Source of the DNA: Acidaminobacter sp.
GTDB taxonomy: Bacteria; Bacillota_A; Clostridia; Peptostreptococcales; Acidaminobacteraceae
Assembly: GCA_009881125.1 (NCBI GenBank)
Contig: WXFH01000022.1
Coordinates: 1-22,536 of the forward strand
Direction of reading: 5' to 3'
DNA: 22,536 nt
Shown: one piece after another, positions 6,889-15,040 of the stretch
How the letters are laid out: each line of letters starts with the position of its first letter
Position numbering within the stretch: the first letter of the stretch is position 1
The notes under the pieces: model-generated
Database searches by the model: none
Told to the model about the DNA's origin: nothing
What the model saw: the letters and a program-made list of their open reading frames with translations, nothing else
Made by a program: the position numbers and the translations under genes

Positions 6889-7169
6889 AATGAGGTTTTG
6901 TGTGGCCAGGCAGTTACAGGGGTCAGAGGGAGGTTTGCTGTGGATCTAAAACTATGTGGTGTGGTGGGGCGTTTTGACTTAAATAGCTGCTTCTTGATAG
7001 TGCATAGTTACCCTGGAAGAAGGGGTTTAAGCGGTTTTCGATAATGAATTTCATTTACAATATGATCAAAAGAGGGTTGGTGATTGGTGACGCGGACAAC
7101 TTTCAACTTGGTACCAGAGATTGTGAGAATGGTTTTCGATCGATAGAATCAGATCAGAGTGATTTGAAT
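6889..7169. other. Intergenic region upstream of riboswitch 4
   Basis: No convincing gene. A block GGGTAACTATGCA on the minus strand (7001-7013) is a weaker match to the block in front of riboswitches 2 and 3. Confidence 0.4.
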
Positions 7170-7205
7170 GACCATCGGCAAAGAACAGGGATTTTGCCGA
7201 TGGTC
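7170..7205. repeat. 13-bp perfect inverted pair of the iterated word
   Basis: GACCATCGGCAAA and TTTGCCGATGGTC face each other across a 10-nt spacer. No T-run follows on either strand, so it is not a standard terminator. The same 13-bp pair recurs at 21339-21406. Confidence 0.85.
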
Positions 7206-7220
7206 TCCCAAAACCACAAG

Positions 7221-7248
7221 AAGCGCCCCCGGAAACCCGGGAGCGCTT
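7221..7248. terminator. Terminator after the large repeat protein gene
   Basis: AAGCGC(C/T)CCCGG pairs with CCGGGAGCGCTT around AAA. On the minus strand it is followed by CTTGTGGTTTT, on the plus strand by TTAG. Confidence 0.65.
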
Positions 7249-7271
7249 TTAGAAGAAATTACTTGATTCTG

Positions 7272-10200
7272 TTAGTTACCAGGCATTCTCACAACTGCGT
7301 GAGCTGCGACATAGACTGGACCTGTAACAGCGATACTTGCGCCATCCTCATAAGGGAATTGGCCAGGCGAATCTGTCATCTTGCCATTTTTCATCTTAGG
7401 AAGATTGGTTGCGCCAATCCAAACGTGAGTGTCCATCAATTCAAAGCCGTCAAGCATGTGGTAGGTTACGGTGACGTAACCGCCGGAGTAAACAATTTCA
7501 ACATGTCCAACTAAAGTGCCATTTTCTACAATGTTGCCGCCAGCACCAGCGATTAAGTCGTGGGTTTCGCTATATCCATCGGTGATAGGACCAATATTCC
7601 AGCCCCAGTTTTTGGATTTTACGGAATCCCAGTTCTCATTATTTCCAAATGCCCAAGCGGTTTCATCGTGGTATGCCATAGTATTCGTGATTGTGACTAT
7701 GGCAGGTGACGCAGCGCCTGCAACGACCATCACGGATTGTGGACTGATGCTGGAAGTGAAGTTTTCACTGCCAGGGAAAGCCAGCTCGCTGAAGCTGTAT
7801 TCACCAGGGATCAAGTCGTCCAAAGTTACAGATCCGGACCCGGTTACTTGATCGATCTCAATAACAACTTCAAACCCTAACAGATAGGAAGGACCGGTCA
7901 CGACAACGACGATTTCTTCAGGCCATAAGGTCTCATCGCCGCCGACGAAGTTCTTCGTGATCATCAGCGAACCCGTCATGAAGACATTCGTGAATTCAAC
8001 GGATGCTGTTTCGCCGTTTTCCACGTCGACTTCGATTGGGAGTGTTGGTGCCATCCAATCATCCGGCACGTTGACCTCTGTGATTTCATAGGTGCCTGGA
8101 AGCAGATTTTCAAGTTTTACATAGTAGCCTTCAGCTTTTTCGAGTGTCACATCCAGACCATCCGGATCATAGGAAGGTCCTTCAATGTGAATGTCGATTG
8201 TCTCTGGAAGCATGGAGTCTTCAAATCCCACAACGCCTTCGTAATCGAAGAGTTTGGTGATTTCAAGGTCGCCAGGGACGTAAACGTTGGTGAAGCTGAT
8301 GGAGACGAGACCATCGGCTAAAACTTCCTCGGTAATTGGAAGTTCTGGCGCCTCCCATTCGTCCCCGACTAGGATTTCGTCAATGCTGTAGTCGCCAGGG
8401 ATCAGGTTTTCGAGCTTCACGTAGTAGTTGTCAGCTTTATAAAGTGTGACATCTAGCCCATCCGGATCATAGGAAGGTCCGGTAACGTGGATGTCAATGG
8501 ATTCTGGAAGCATCTCTACCACAAATCCCACAACGCCTTCATAATCGAAGAATTTGGTGATCTCAAGGTCGCCAGGGATAAAGGTATTTGTGATGGAGAC
8601 TGTGACTGTCGTTTCTGCGCCTGCTACTACAGCGGCAGGTGACCCGGTGATCAAAGATTCCCACATTTCAGAGCCTGTAAATTCCAACTCGTCGACGGTA
8701 TAGTCACCAGGGATCAGGTTGTCGATGGTCACTTCGCCAACACCCAAATCGCTAATTGGGATGTCGACTTCCGTACCCAATGGATACGAATTGCCTGTGA
8801 CCATGACGGTGATTTCAGCCGGCAGCATTGTTTCTGGATCGAAGCCTACAATATCTTCGAAATCGAATTCTTTGGTGATTTTTAACTCACCAGGTTCAAA
8901 GGTATTTGTGATGTCAACCTGAACAGCCGTCAACGCACCACCGACTACTGTTGCAGGTGAACCAACAATTGCTGAATCCCAAGCCCCAGAGCCTTCAAAG
9001 GTAAGCTCTTCTACGGTGTAGTCATCAGGAATCAGATTATCAAGGAGTGTCTCGCCTTCGCCAAATTCATCAATGTCAATGTCTACAACAGTTCCCAGTG
9101 GATAGGAAGCGCCGGTGACTTTGACTGAAATGGAAGCTGGCAGCATGGTGTCAGCATTAAAACCTTCAATGCCTTCAAAGTCAAATACTTTGGTGATGCG
9201 AAGCTCACCAGGGATGAAGGTGTTGGTGATCATGACTTCAACCACTGGGTTGGCGCCGGCGATGACTTCGACCATTTCTGGATCAATGTCTGAGTCCCAA
9301 GCGTCTGAGCCCGTAAAGGCAAGCTCTTCAATAGTGTAGTCACCTGGAATGAGATTTTGGAGAAGCGTAGTGCCGTCACCAAGATCGTCAATATTGATTG
9401 TGACTTCTGTTCCGGCTGGATAAGAAGGTCCGGTGACCTCGACTGTGATGGAATCTGGCAGCATTGTGGCGCCGTCAAATCCGAAGATGCCTGCAAAGTC
9501 AAAATCCTTAGTGATGCGAAGCTCACCTGGCATAAAGGTGTTGGTGATGGAAACGACGACAGCCTCCAAAGCGCCGCCGACGACTTCGACAGACTCAGGG
9601 TCAATGTCAGAATCCCACATCTCTGAACCGGTAAACGCCAGTTCATCCACCGTATAATTGCCCGGGATCAAATTGTTGAGAGTAACTTCGCCAATGCCTT
9701 CGTCGCTAATAGTAATATCGACTTCGGTCCCCGTAGGATAGGAAGGACCAGTGACTTCGACCGTAATTTCATTCGGAAGCATAGTCTCAGCATCAAAGCC
9801 TTCAATGCCCTCGAAATCAAATTCTTTAGTGATTTTGAGAGAACCGGTCAGGAAGACGTTAGTGAAATCGATTTCAACGACGTCGCCTGCGATAACCGAA
9901 ACGTCAATTGGTACATCTGGCGCATCCCAGCCTTCAGGAACATTGATTTCCGTAATGCTGTAATCGCCAGGGAGCAGATCTTGGAGAAGGAGATAGTAAT
10001 CGTCATCCTTCAAGAGATCAAAATCAGCGCCATCCGGATCAAAGGAAGGACCAGTGACATGGATGCCGATGGATTCAGGAAGCATCTCATCTGTAAATCC
10101 CTCAACGTCTTCATAATCGAAGAGTTTGGTGATTTCCAGATCTCCGGTCATCCTGTTGCCAAAGTTCTTGTTTGTGAAAGCAAAATTATTTCTGTCGATG

Positions 10201-11435
10201 ACAATCATATAACCTTGATCCGCCAATTCGACGCCTGAGCCTTCATCAATATCATTCAGATAATCATTGTAGTTGTCAAAGCCGCCAAACGGATCGGTTA
10301 CATCAAACTCACCAGTTGGGAAAGTTTGAGTCCAGCCTGTTTCAGAACCGCGGGTGACACCTTCTGTGATATACCTTGTGCCATAGGTCAGGGTAGGGAA
10401 GTTATAGACGCCGTTGGCGTCTGTCAAAGTACTGAGAACAAAGGACATGCCTTCAATGTCAGCGGTGATATAAATTGGCCAGTTGGCGAGGAATGGTTCA
10501 TTGGCATCTTTGATGCCGTCGCCGTTCATGTCATGCCATTTATATCCGGTGACACTGCCGAGGTTTTGGGAAGGAATAGGAATTGGTACTGTTCTTAATG
10601 CGCCGAGCAATTTGGCATGACCAGAGGATCCTGGATAGTAGAATGAACCAAAGTTACTGACGCCGTCGAATGCTGTGCCCTCTTTATAGATGTGCCCGCC
10701 CCATTCTTCTGCAGGTACGCCCACATCACCATAGTGCTGGAATAGCCCACTTTGCCACAGTGAAGTTCTGGCCAAGTGAAGCTGGAAGTAAATAACCAGT
10801 GTTTTTACGTTTTCAGGTACGCCAGCATCTTTTAATTGCTGGTCTGTGATTCGGAAATGTGCGACTGGGCTAGTCGGTGTGAGTGGAATAAAGTTTGTCC
10901 CGTCATGCCCCAGGTTAATTTGCTCTTTTGGAACGTCAACCAGTTCAAAGTCATCCCATTTTCCGATGACAGGATCAGCCTGTGCGGCTTCCATCTGATC
11001 GACAGTTGTGATTGGTGAAGTTTGTGAAGATGGGTAGCCCATCTGGAGATCTGTCAACGCGATATTAGCGTTGTCGGTCAATGACCATCGGACTTGGAAG
11101 CCCCTGACTAAGTCAACGAGTACGGCATCCTTTTGGCTGCCGTAAAAGTCATACGCGACTGCGACTTCAGGCAGATCGGTCAAATTATCGATGCCTGTCA
11201 GCACCAGCTGATAAGGGACCCAGTCGCCTTCGGCCCAGCCATTGCCCAGGTTGGAGTTCATCCAGCGCGTGTCAGCCAGCTGAGTCTGTGTGTTATTGTA
11301 GGAAACCCTGTAGCCGTACAGTGTTTCATCGGCAGCGAAGCTGCCTATCGGCATCATGGCTAAAATCATGATGACCAGCAGGAGCAGCGGCATCAGCCGC
11401 CTCAAGCCGGATTTAACAATGTGATACTCTGACAT
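7272..11435 (-). CDS. Large secreted Cna-B-like multi-repeat protein, no LPxTG
   Basis: 1387 residues from the ATG at 11435, preceded by GGAG at good spacing; a GTG 9 nt further out is too close to it. After a signal peptide (to about FAADE) comes a ~270-residue unique region, then an SdrD-B-like domain (YKWHDMNGDGIKDANE) and eight prealbumin-like repeats of two kinds: type A (EITK.FDYE..VGF, GPS(F/Y)DPDG) and type B ((R/K)ITK.FDFE, GPSYP.GTEV, ITNTF.PG). The order is A-B-B-B-B-A-A-B. The last ~110 residues are a different domain (AWAFGNN, NWGWNIG, YHMLDGFELMDTHVWIG, GQFPYED) of a kind found at the end of other secreted bacterial proteins. There is no sorting signal, SLH or C-terminal membrane helix, so release or non-covalent attachment is inferred. 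Confidence 0.85.
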   Translation of the reverse strand: MSEYHIVKSGLRRLMPLLLLVIMILAMMPIGSFAADETLYGYRVSYNNTQTQLADTRWMNSNLGNGWAEGDWVPYQLVLTGIDNLTDLPEVAVAYDFYGSQKDAVLVDLVRGFQVRWSLTDNANIALTDLQMGYPSSQTSPITTVDQMEAAQADPVIGKWDDFELVDVPKEQINLGHDGTNFIPLTPTSPVAHFRITDQQLKDAGVPENVKTLVIYFQLHLARTSLWQSGLFQHYGDVGVPAEEWGGHIYKEGTAFDGVSNFGSFYYPGSSGHAKLLGALRTVPIPIPSQNLGSVTGYKWHDMNGDGIKDANEPFLANWPIYITADIEGMSFVLSTLTDANGVYNFPTLTYGTRYITEGVTRGSETGWTQTFPTGEFDVTDPFGGFDNYNDYLNDIDEGSGVELADQGYMIVIDRNNFAFTNKNFGNRMTGDLEITKLFDYEDVEGFTDEMLPESIGIHVTGPSFDPDGADFDLLKDDDYYLLLQDLLPGDYSITEINVPEGWDAPDVPIDVSVIAGDVVEIDFTNVFLTGSLKITKEFDFEGIEGFDAETMLPNEITVEVTGPSYPTGTEVDITISDEGIGEVTLNNLIPGNYTVDELAFTGSEMWDSDIDPESVEVVGGALEAVVVSITNTFMPGELRITKDFDFAGIFGFDGATMLPDSITVEVTGPSYPAGTEVTINIDDLGDGTTLLQNLIPGDYTIEELAFTGSDAWDSDIDPEMVEVIAGANPVVEVMITNTFIPGELRITKVFDFEGIEGFNADTMLPASISVKVTGASYPLGTVVDIDIDEFGEGETLLDNLIPDDYTVEELTFEGSGAWDSAIVGSPATVVGGALTAVQVDITNTFEPGELKITKEFDFEDIVGFDPETMLPAEITVMVTGNSYPLGTEVDIPISDLGVGEVTIDNLIPGDYTVDELEFTGSEMWESLITGSPAAVVAGAETTVTVSITNTFIPGDLEITKFFDYEGVVGFVVEMLPESIDIHVTGPSYDPDGLDVTLYKADNYYVKLENLIPGDYSIDEILVGDEWEAPELPITEEVLADGLVSISFTNVYVPGDLEITKLFDYEGVVGFEDSMLPETIDIHIEGPSYDPDGLDVTLEKAEGYYVKLENLLPGTYEITEVNVPDDWMAPTLPIEVDVENGETASVEFTNVFMTGSLMITKNFVGGDETLWPEEIVVVVTGPSYLLGFEVVIEIDQVTGSGSVTLDDLIPGEYSFSELAFPGSENFTSSISPQSVMVVAGAASPAIVTITNTMAYHDETAWAFGNNENWDSVKSKNWGWNIGPITDGYSETHDLIAGAGGNIVENGTLVGHVEIVYSGGYVTVTYHMLDGFELMDTHVWIGATNLPKMKNGKMTDSPGQFPYEDGASIAVTGPVYVAAHAVVRMPGN

Positions 11436-11557
11436 AACTCTCACTCCGTTTCAAATAGGATTTGAATGAAGTTCACATGCAAAACAATGATTGAAAACCT
11501 GAAAAAAGAAAGCGTCCCTTCAGGGTTCATTGGCTGCGGACTTCCTGGAGTGACATT
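11436..11557. other. Leader of the large repeat protein gene
   Basis: Non-coding. On the minus strand ACCCTGAAGGGACGC is followed by TTTCTTTTTTC (around 11504-11530), a weak hairpin plus T-tract that could be a terminator or attenuator. No c-di-GMP-I aptamer motif (GCAAACC/GCAAAGCC) is present here. Confidence 0.35.
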
Positions 11558-11761
11558 TTAAGTTGCTTTTTTCGTGTAGCCCAGATAGCTCTGTTTACTG
11601 CGAATGACCACGTTAAAATGTCGCTCAGAATAACAATTCGAACCAACCGATAAAACGCTCTCATACAGCGTCAAAAATAGACTATCGTTCTGTCTCGACT
11701 GCAATTCAACACGACCTTTCTTGAATTGTCCTTTTAATTTATGCAGTTTCACTTTGCCCAT
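11558..11761 (-). CDS. Small hypothetical protein, uncertain
   Basis: 67 residues from the ATG at 11761, starting MGKVKLHKLKGQFKKGRVEL. The composition is basic and protein-like, with a Lys/Arg-rich first third. I do not recognise it. There is no good ribosome binding site, so it may be the remnant of a longer gene rather than an expressed one. Confidence 0.3.
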   Translation of the reverse strand: MGKVKLHKLKGQFKKGRVELQSRQNDSLFLTLYESVLSVGSNCYSERHFNVVIRSKQSYLGYTKKAT

Positions 11762-11851
11762 AGATAAAGGCAATTTTCAGATGCTCCGGATGTTTCCTTG
11801 AAAAGTCGCTCAATCAATGTACTTTCCCATACGCATTCCGCCTTTCAAAAA

Positions 11852-11876
11852 ATGAAAAAGACCCCATAATGGGGTC
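11852..11876 (-). terminator. Strong intrinsic terminator
   Basis: GACCCC pairs with GGGGTC around ATTAT and is followed by TTTTTCATTTTTT on the minus strand. It ends the putative structured RNA described next. Confidence 0.8.
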
Positions 11877-12012
11877 GGTTACGCCATTGGCTCTTCCCGG
11901 ATCACAGGCGTCCAGAGTTCAATCCGGGGATCATTGCCTCCACCAAAGCATAGCGTGTCAAGGCGCAGTCCGCGGTTAAGCGGGTGCCGCATTGGGCTAT
12001 GTAAGGCTCGAC
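11860..12012 (-). ncRNA. Possible structured RNA or leader ending in a terminator
   Basis: Read on the minus strand, GTCG...TTA near 12012-12002 can pair with TAA...CGAC near 11881-11874. Within this, CATAGC pairs with GCTATG (11996-12001 / 11949-11954). TTGG pairs with CCAA, and CCCGGAT with ATCCGGG (11896-11902 / 11922-11928). The closing strand CGAC overlaps the 5' arm of the terminator GACCCC, as in riboswitch-type attenuators. A promoter TTGTAA-18 bp-CATAAT is at 12047-12018. It matches no class I know. The same strand also has an ORF (stop at 11879) reading GGGNDPRIELWTPV, so a small coding gene is the alternative. Confidence 0.3.
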
Positions 12013-12102
12013 AGTGAATTATGTCCACCATATACCCAAGGTTACAAAAGGTTAACATAATGCTCATATTGTTCGAGTTATGGTCATATTGTCGATTGGG
12101 AA

Positions 12103-12585
12103 TTACTTCGCCAACAATTCCTCGTACGGCCACTTGCTCTGACCATTCTCAAGGATGAAGAGGCGCTCTGGAGCAACGCCTTGGGCCATGAGATAATCAA
12201 TGGATCTCGTCGCGCCGCCGGCACCACCCGGGCAGATAACAATAATGGGTTGTTCTCCCGCAAGATCCGGCAGAATTGCCGCGAGCTTCGCTTCATCTTC
12301 CGGCGTTTTTACCGGATAAGCGTAGGTTGGCACCGCGCCCTCGATGTGGTGGGCGTTCCACTCGTCCTCGACCTGAATATCGAGGAGGATGATCTCCGCG
12401 TTGTTCTCAATGGCAGCCTTGGTCTGCTCCGCCGTGTAATACTGGTAGGTTTTCTCCTCGGCTGCCGCAGGCGCCGGAGTTTCTGCCGCTGCCGAAGCCG
12501 GCGCCTCTGCATTGCCGGACGAGCAGGCAGTCGCCGCTGCGGCAAGGGTGAGGACTAAAAGTGACATCATTAGTTTACGAAACAT
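12103..12585 (-). CDS. Rhodanese-like domain lipoprotein
   Basis: 160 residues, start at 12585 with AGGAGG 8-9 nt upstream. The lipoprotein signal peptide ends ATA-C21, followed by an Ala/Pro-rich linker to about 45 and a single rhodanese-like domain (about 48-158). Typical features are LLDIQVEDEWNAHHIEGA and the active-site loop VICPGGAGGATRS with Cys118. Rhodanese folds carry persulfide sulfur on this cysteine or serve as sulfur or redox modules. Here it would work outside the membrane, lipid-anchored. The active loop is longer and more Gly-rich than the classic six-residue CxxGxR loop, so the substrate is open. It has its own upstream region and appears monocistronic. Confidence 0.85.
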   Translation of the reverse strand: MFRKLMMSLLVLTLAAAATACSSGNAEAPASAAAETPAPAAAEEKTYQYYTAEQTKAAIENNAEIILLDIQVEDEWNAHHIEGAVPTYAYPVKTPEDEAKLAAILPDLAGEQPIIVICPGGAGGATRSIDYLMAQGVAPERLFILENGQSKWPYEELLAK

Positions 12586-12699
12586 AAAAAATTTCCTCCT
12601 GATCTATGGTATGTGATTGCAACGGTTACAGGATACCACGTTTTATCACCAGGAGGGCATTGAAAGATTTGATCACAATCTAAGTGCAATCGAAACATT

Positions 12700-12755
12700 T
12701 TATAAAATTAAGAGAGGGTGCTGCCGATGGTCACCCATCCACAACACCCTCTCTT
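12700..12755 (-). terminator. Terminator of the SLH/GH18-type gene
   Basis: AAGAGAGGGTG pairs with CACCCTCTCTT and is followed by AATTTTATAAAA on the minus strand. The loop contains one copy of the iterated word GACCATCGGCA (12723-12732). Confidence 0.75.
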
Positions 12756-12764
12756 AAAGAGAAG

Positions 12765-14495
12765 CTATCTCAAAACCTTCATCACATCAAACTCCAGCCC
12801 CGCATCCCCGTACGCCGGCACTTGGCCCAGCCGCCACAGAGACACGCCGCGGATGCCGAACAGCTTCGCCAGCGCCAGCTTGTCCGCCACGCTGCGGGCA
12901 TCCTCATACCAGAGAAAAATCTCCTCGCCGGTCTCGGTGGTATAGGTCAGATAAGGGTTCCGGTAGACCTCAGAGTAACCCATGACCGCACTTGGCGACG
13001 TCATCCGCGCGTAAACCGTGGATGTCTCTGGCTTTATCGGCGTTGGGCTGGACAGCAGTCCGCCGGATGTCGTCCAGGCCACATTCGTGAAGCTGATAGC
13101 CAGCGCCAGCTTGCCCCGGTCCTGAGCCGTTACGCCCGTCACCGGATCCGTGACCGCCCGCAGGGAATAATACACCTGCTCCAGCGGCGTCAGCGCCGCA
13201 TTTCTATGAAACGACGTCCCCTCAAAGCCCCGGAGGTTGGTCGGCTGATAATCGTGGGCCATTAGAATCACTCGGTCCGCCAATGCCCCAATAGTCCGGA
13301 AGTCATAGCCATCAAAGTAGGCAGAATTCCAAACCGCCGGCTGCACCATCACATATAGGCTTTTTCCCGTGGCGCTGAGTCCCCCATCCAGCTCCTCCAA
13401 AAAGGCATTGAGCCCCGCCTTCATCTCAGCGCCCCGGAAGCCTTCGAAATCAATGGTCACGCCACTATACGGATTCTTTCCCAGGACGTCATAAGTGCGG
13501 ATCAGTTCGTTCAGAATGGCCTGGACCGCCTGAGTTCTCTGAGCGGGATCCAGCAGGATGGCTCTGGCAGTATTAGTGGACGTACCATCCGCCTGGGTGA
13601 AGGTGACGGAGGTATCCAGATAGACGCTGAGGTTCAACGGCTTTCGGTTGGTATCCAGGAAGCCGGTGACCAGCTCATAACCATTTGGCACCTGCCATTC
13701 GTTGCTGTTTTGGCCGGTAGTGTTCAGGTAAGCGCCGGTCGTCGTGTTAAAGCTCATGCGGCTCCAGCCTGCGGAGACGGCGTCCATCTGGGTGGTGAGG
13801 CCCAGTTGGCTGTAGGATTTAAGGGCATAGAAGGCATGAACCCAGTTGATCTCACTGATATATTTCTCATAGACCTGCACCAGCATGGTGGCAGCTTCTT
13901 CGCGTGTTGCCGTGGCTTTTGGCGCGAAGGTGGTGGCACTGGTACCCTTGATCATGCCAATGTCGTAAGCAATGGTGATATAACCGGCTTTCTCCGTCAC
14001 ATCCTTGAAGGGATGGCCGTACTGGGCAGCTTTCCCCGCGAGGGTATTATAGCCAAGGGCTCTGACGAGCATAGCCGCCATATCCTCTCTGAGGATGGGC
14101 TGTTCCGGACTGAAGGTCGCGGTCCTGTCCACGACGTTGTTGGCAAGAGCGGTTTCGACATAGGTGTAATACCACTGGGAACCAGCGACGTCTGTGAAGG
14201 TTGGAGCAGTGGGGTTCAACAGCTCCCAGCCGAACATCTGGCAGAGGATGGTGGCAAATTCAGCTTTAGTAACGCTGCGATTAAAACCAAAGAGGCCGTC
14301 GCCTATGCCTTTCATCAGGCCATAGTCCTGGGCCTTGTTGACGAAGGTTTCAGACCAGTGTCCGCTCGGAACATCCGTGAAGCCGGTGGCAGAGTAGGAC
14401 GGGGCTTGGAACGGCAGGGCGGTGAAGAGGAGGGCAAAGATTAAGGCAAGGGACAAAGTTCGGAACCGGGATGACTCTCGGAATGCTTTTCTCAT
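12765..14495 (-). CDS. SLH-domain protein with C-terminal GH18-like (YaaH-type) domain
   Basis: 576 residues, ATG at 14495 with GGAGG upstream. A signal peptide (about 1-36) is followed by three SLH repeats (about 38-80, 98-145, 163-205; FTDVPSGHWSE, FTDVAGSQWYY, PFKDVTEKAGY) that bind secondary wall polymer. A GH18-type barrel runs from about 220 to 576. The strand-4 motif reads GVTIDFEGF, keeping the acid Glu351 and Asp349 but not the earlier Asp residues of DxxDxDxE. This is as in YaaH/YdhD-type cortex and peptidoglycan enzymes rather than chitinases. MAHDYQP and SLWRLGQ near the end fit the family. Likely a wall-bound glucosaminidase-like protein. Confidence 0.85.
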   Translation of the reverse strand: MRKAFRESSRFRTLSLALIFALLFTALPFQAPSYSATGFTDVPSGHWSETFVNKAQDYGLMKGIGDGLFGFNRSVTKAEFATILCQMFGWELLNPTAPTFTDVAGSQWYYTYVETALANNVVDRTATFSPEQPILREDMAAMLVRALGYNTLAGKAAQYGHPFKDVTEKAGYITIAYDIGMIKGTSATTFAPKATATREEAATMLVQVYEKYISEINWVHAFYALKSYSQLGLTTQMDAVSAGWSRMSFNTTTGAYLNTTGQNSNEWQVPNGYELVTGFLDTNRKPLNLSVYLDTSVTFTQADGTSTNTARAILLDPAQRTQAVQAILNELIRTYDVLGKNPYSGVTIDFEGFRGAEMKAGLNAFLEELDGGLSATGKSLYVMVQPAVWNSAYFDGYDFRTIGALADRVILMAHDYQPTNLRGFEGTSFHRNAALTPLEQVYYSLRAVTDPVTGVTAQDRGKLALAISFTNVAWTTSGGLLSSPTPIKPETSTVYARMTSPSAVMGYSEVYRNPYLTYTTETGEEIFLWYEDARSVADKLALAKLFGIRGVSLWRLGQVPAYGDAGLEFDVMKVLR

Positions 14496-14587
14496 GTATG
14501 GAAACCTCCAATGGATTTAAATTGGTTGGGTGAGGGTGCGGCTGTTTAGTTAGATTATACCATGGGAGAAAAACTTTGGGAATGAAG

Positions 14588-14618
14588 AAGCGCCCCTGGA
14601 GTGTGTCCGGAGGCGCTT
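14588..14618 (-). terminator. Terminator after the orphan antitoxin gene
   Basis: AAGCGCC(T/C)CCGG pairs with CCAGGGGCGCTT, followed by CTTCATTCCC on the minus strand. Only a weak T-tract. Confidence 0.5.
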
Positions 14619-14627
14619 GTTGATGTT

Positions 14628-14870
14628 TTAAAATTTTTCGAAAGTTTCTCCGCGCTCTATTTGGCGACGGCTTTCCAACAACCGTTCGTAATTTTTCTGA
14701 TTACTCATTATGAACAGATTTTCCATCATATTGTTGTAAGCCTCAAGGCTAAAGATGACAACATTTTTCTCGTCTTTTCTCGTGATAATGACTGTCTCAT
14801 TGTCATCACAGACTTTATCGCAATAGTCTTTGAGATGATTTCTCAAAGTAGAATAACTGACTGCCAGCAT
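14628..14870 (-). CDS. Phd/YefM-family antitoxin, apparently orphan
   Basis: 80 residues from ATG 14870, chosen because GAGGAGG lies 7 nt upstream and the family start (MLAVSYSTLRNHLKDYCDKV) begins here; the longer frame would overlap the upstream terminator. YefM proteins dimerise through the N-terminal half, bind their promoter and neutralise a YoeB-type RNase toxin with the C-terminal tail. The core VIITRKDEKNVVIFSLEAYNNM is well kept. No toxin gene follows: the stop is 10 nt before a terminator hairpin. Either the toxin was lost or the protein acts alone. Confidence 0.8.
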   Translation of the reverse strand: MLAVSYSTLRNHLKDYCDKVCDDNETVIITRKDEKNVVIFSLEAYNNMMENLFIMSNQKNYERLLESRRQIERGETFEKF

Positions 14871-14910
14871 TGGGGATGCCTCCTCTAATTTCGTTATAAA
14901 GATATCGCCC

Positions 14911-14959
14911 AAAAACCTCGTACAATCCAATGTGATAAATTGGATTACACGAGGTTTTT
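14911..14959. terminator. Bidirectional terminator after the lipoprotein cluster
   Basis: AAAAACCTCGT(A)CAATCCAAT pairs with ATTGGATT(A)CACGAGGTTTTT across a 7-nt loop, with T-runs on both strands. It separates the sigma/lipoprotein cluster from the yefM-like gene. Confidence 0.85.
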
Positions 14960-15040
14960 GAGTCTGCAAACAAATGAACGCGGCACTTTAATAGAATACC
15001 CCCCCAAGTTATGGGTTGTACCAAAGCCCCGATCCCAAGA

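Noticed and set aside
8200..10140. Regularly spaced similar sequences that could suggest a CRISPR array
   Set aside because: The period is about 270-300 bp, in frame, and encodes protein repeats; there are no short identical repeats with unique spacers.
11880..11944. tRNA- or tmRNA-like end (GAGTTCAATCC...CCTCCACCA, plus strand)
   Set aside because: The T-arm pairs poorly and no acceptor partner or cloverleaf can be formed in the preceding 80 nt.
13710..14444. Plus-strand open frame of 244 codons over the SLH gene
   Set aside because: Antisense to well-supported SLH repeats; no initiation signal.
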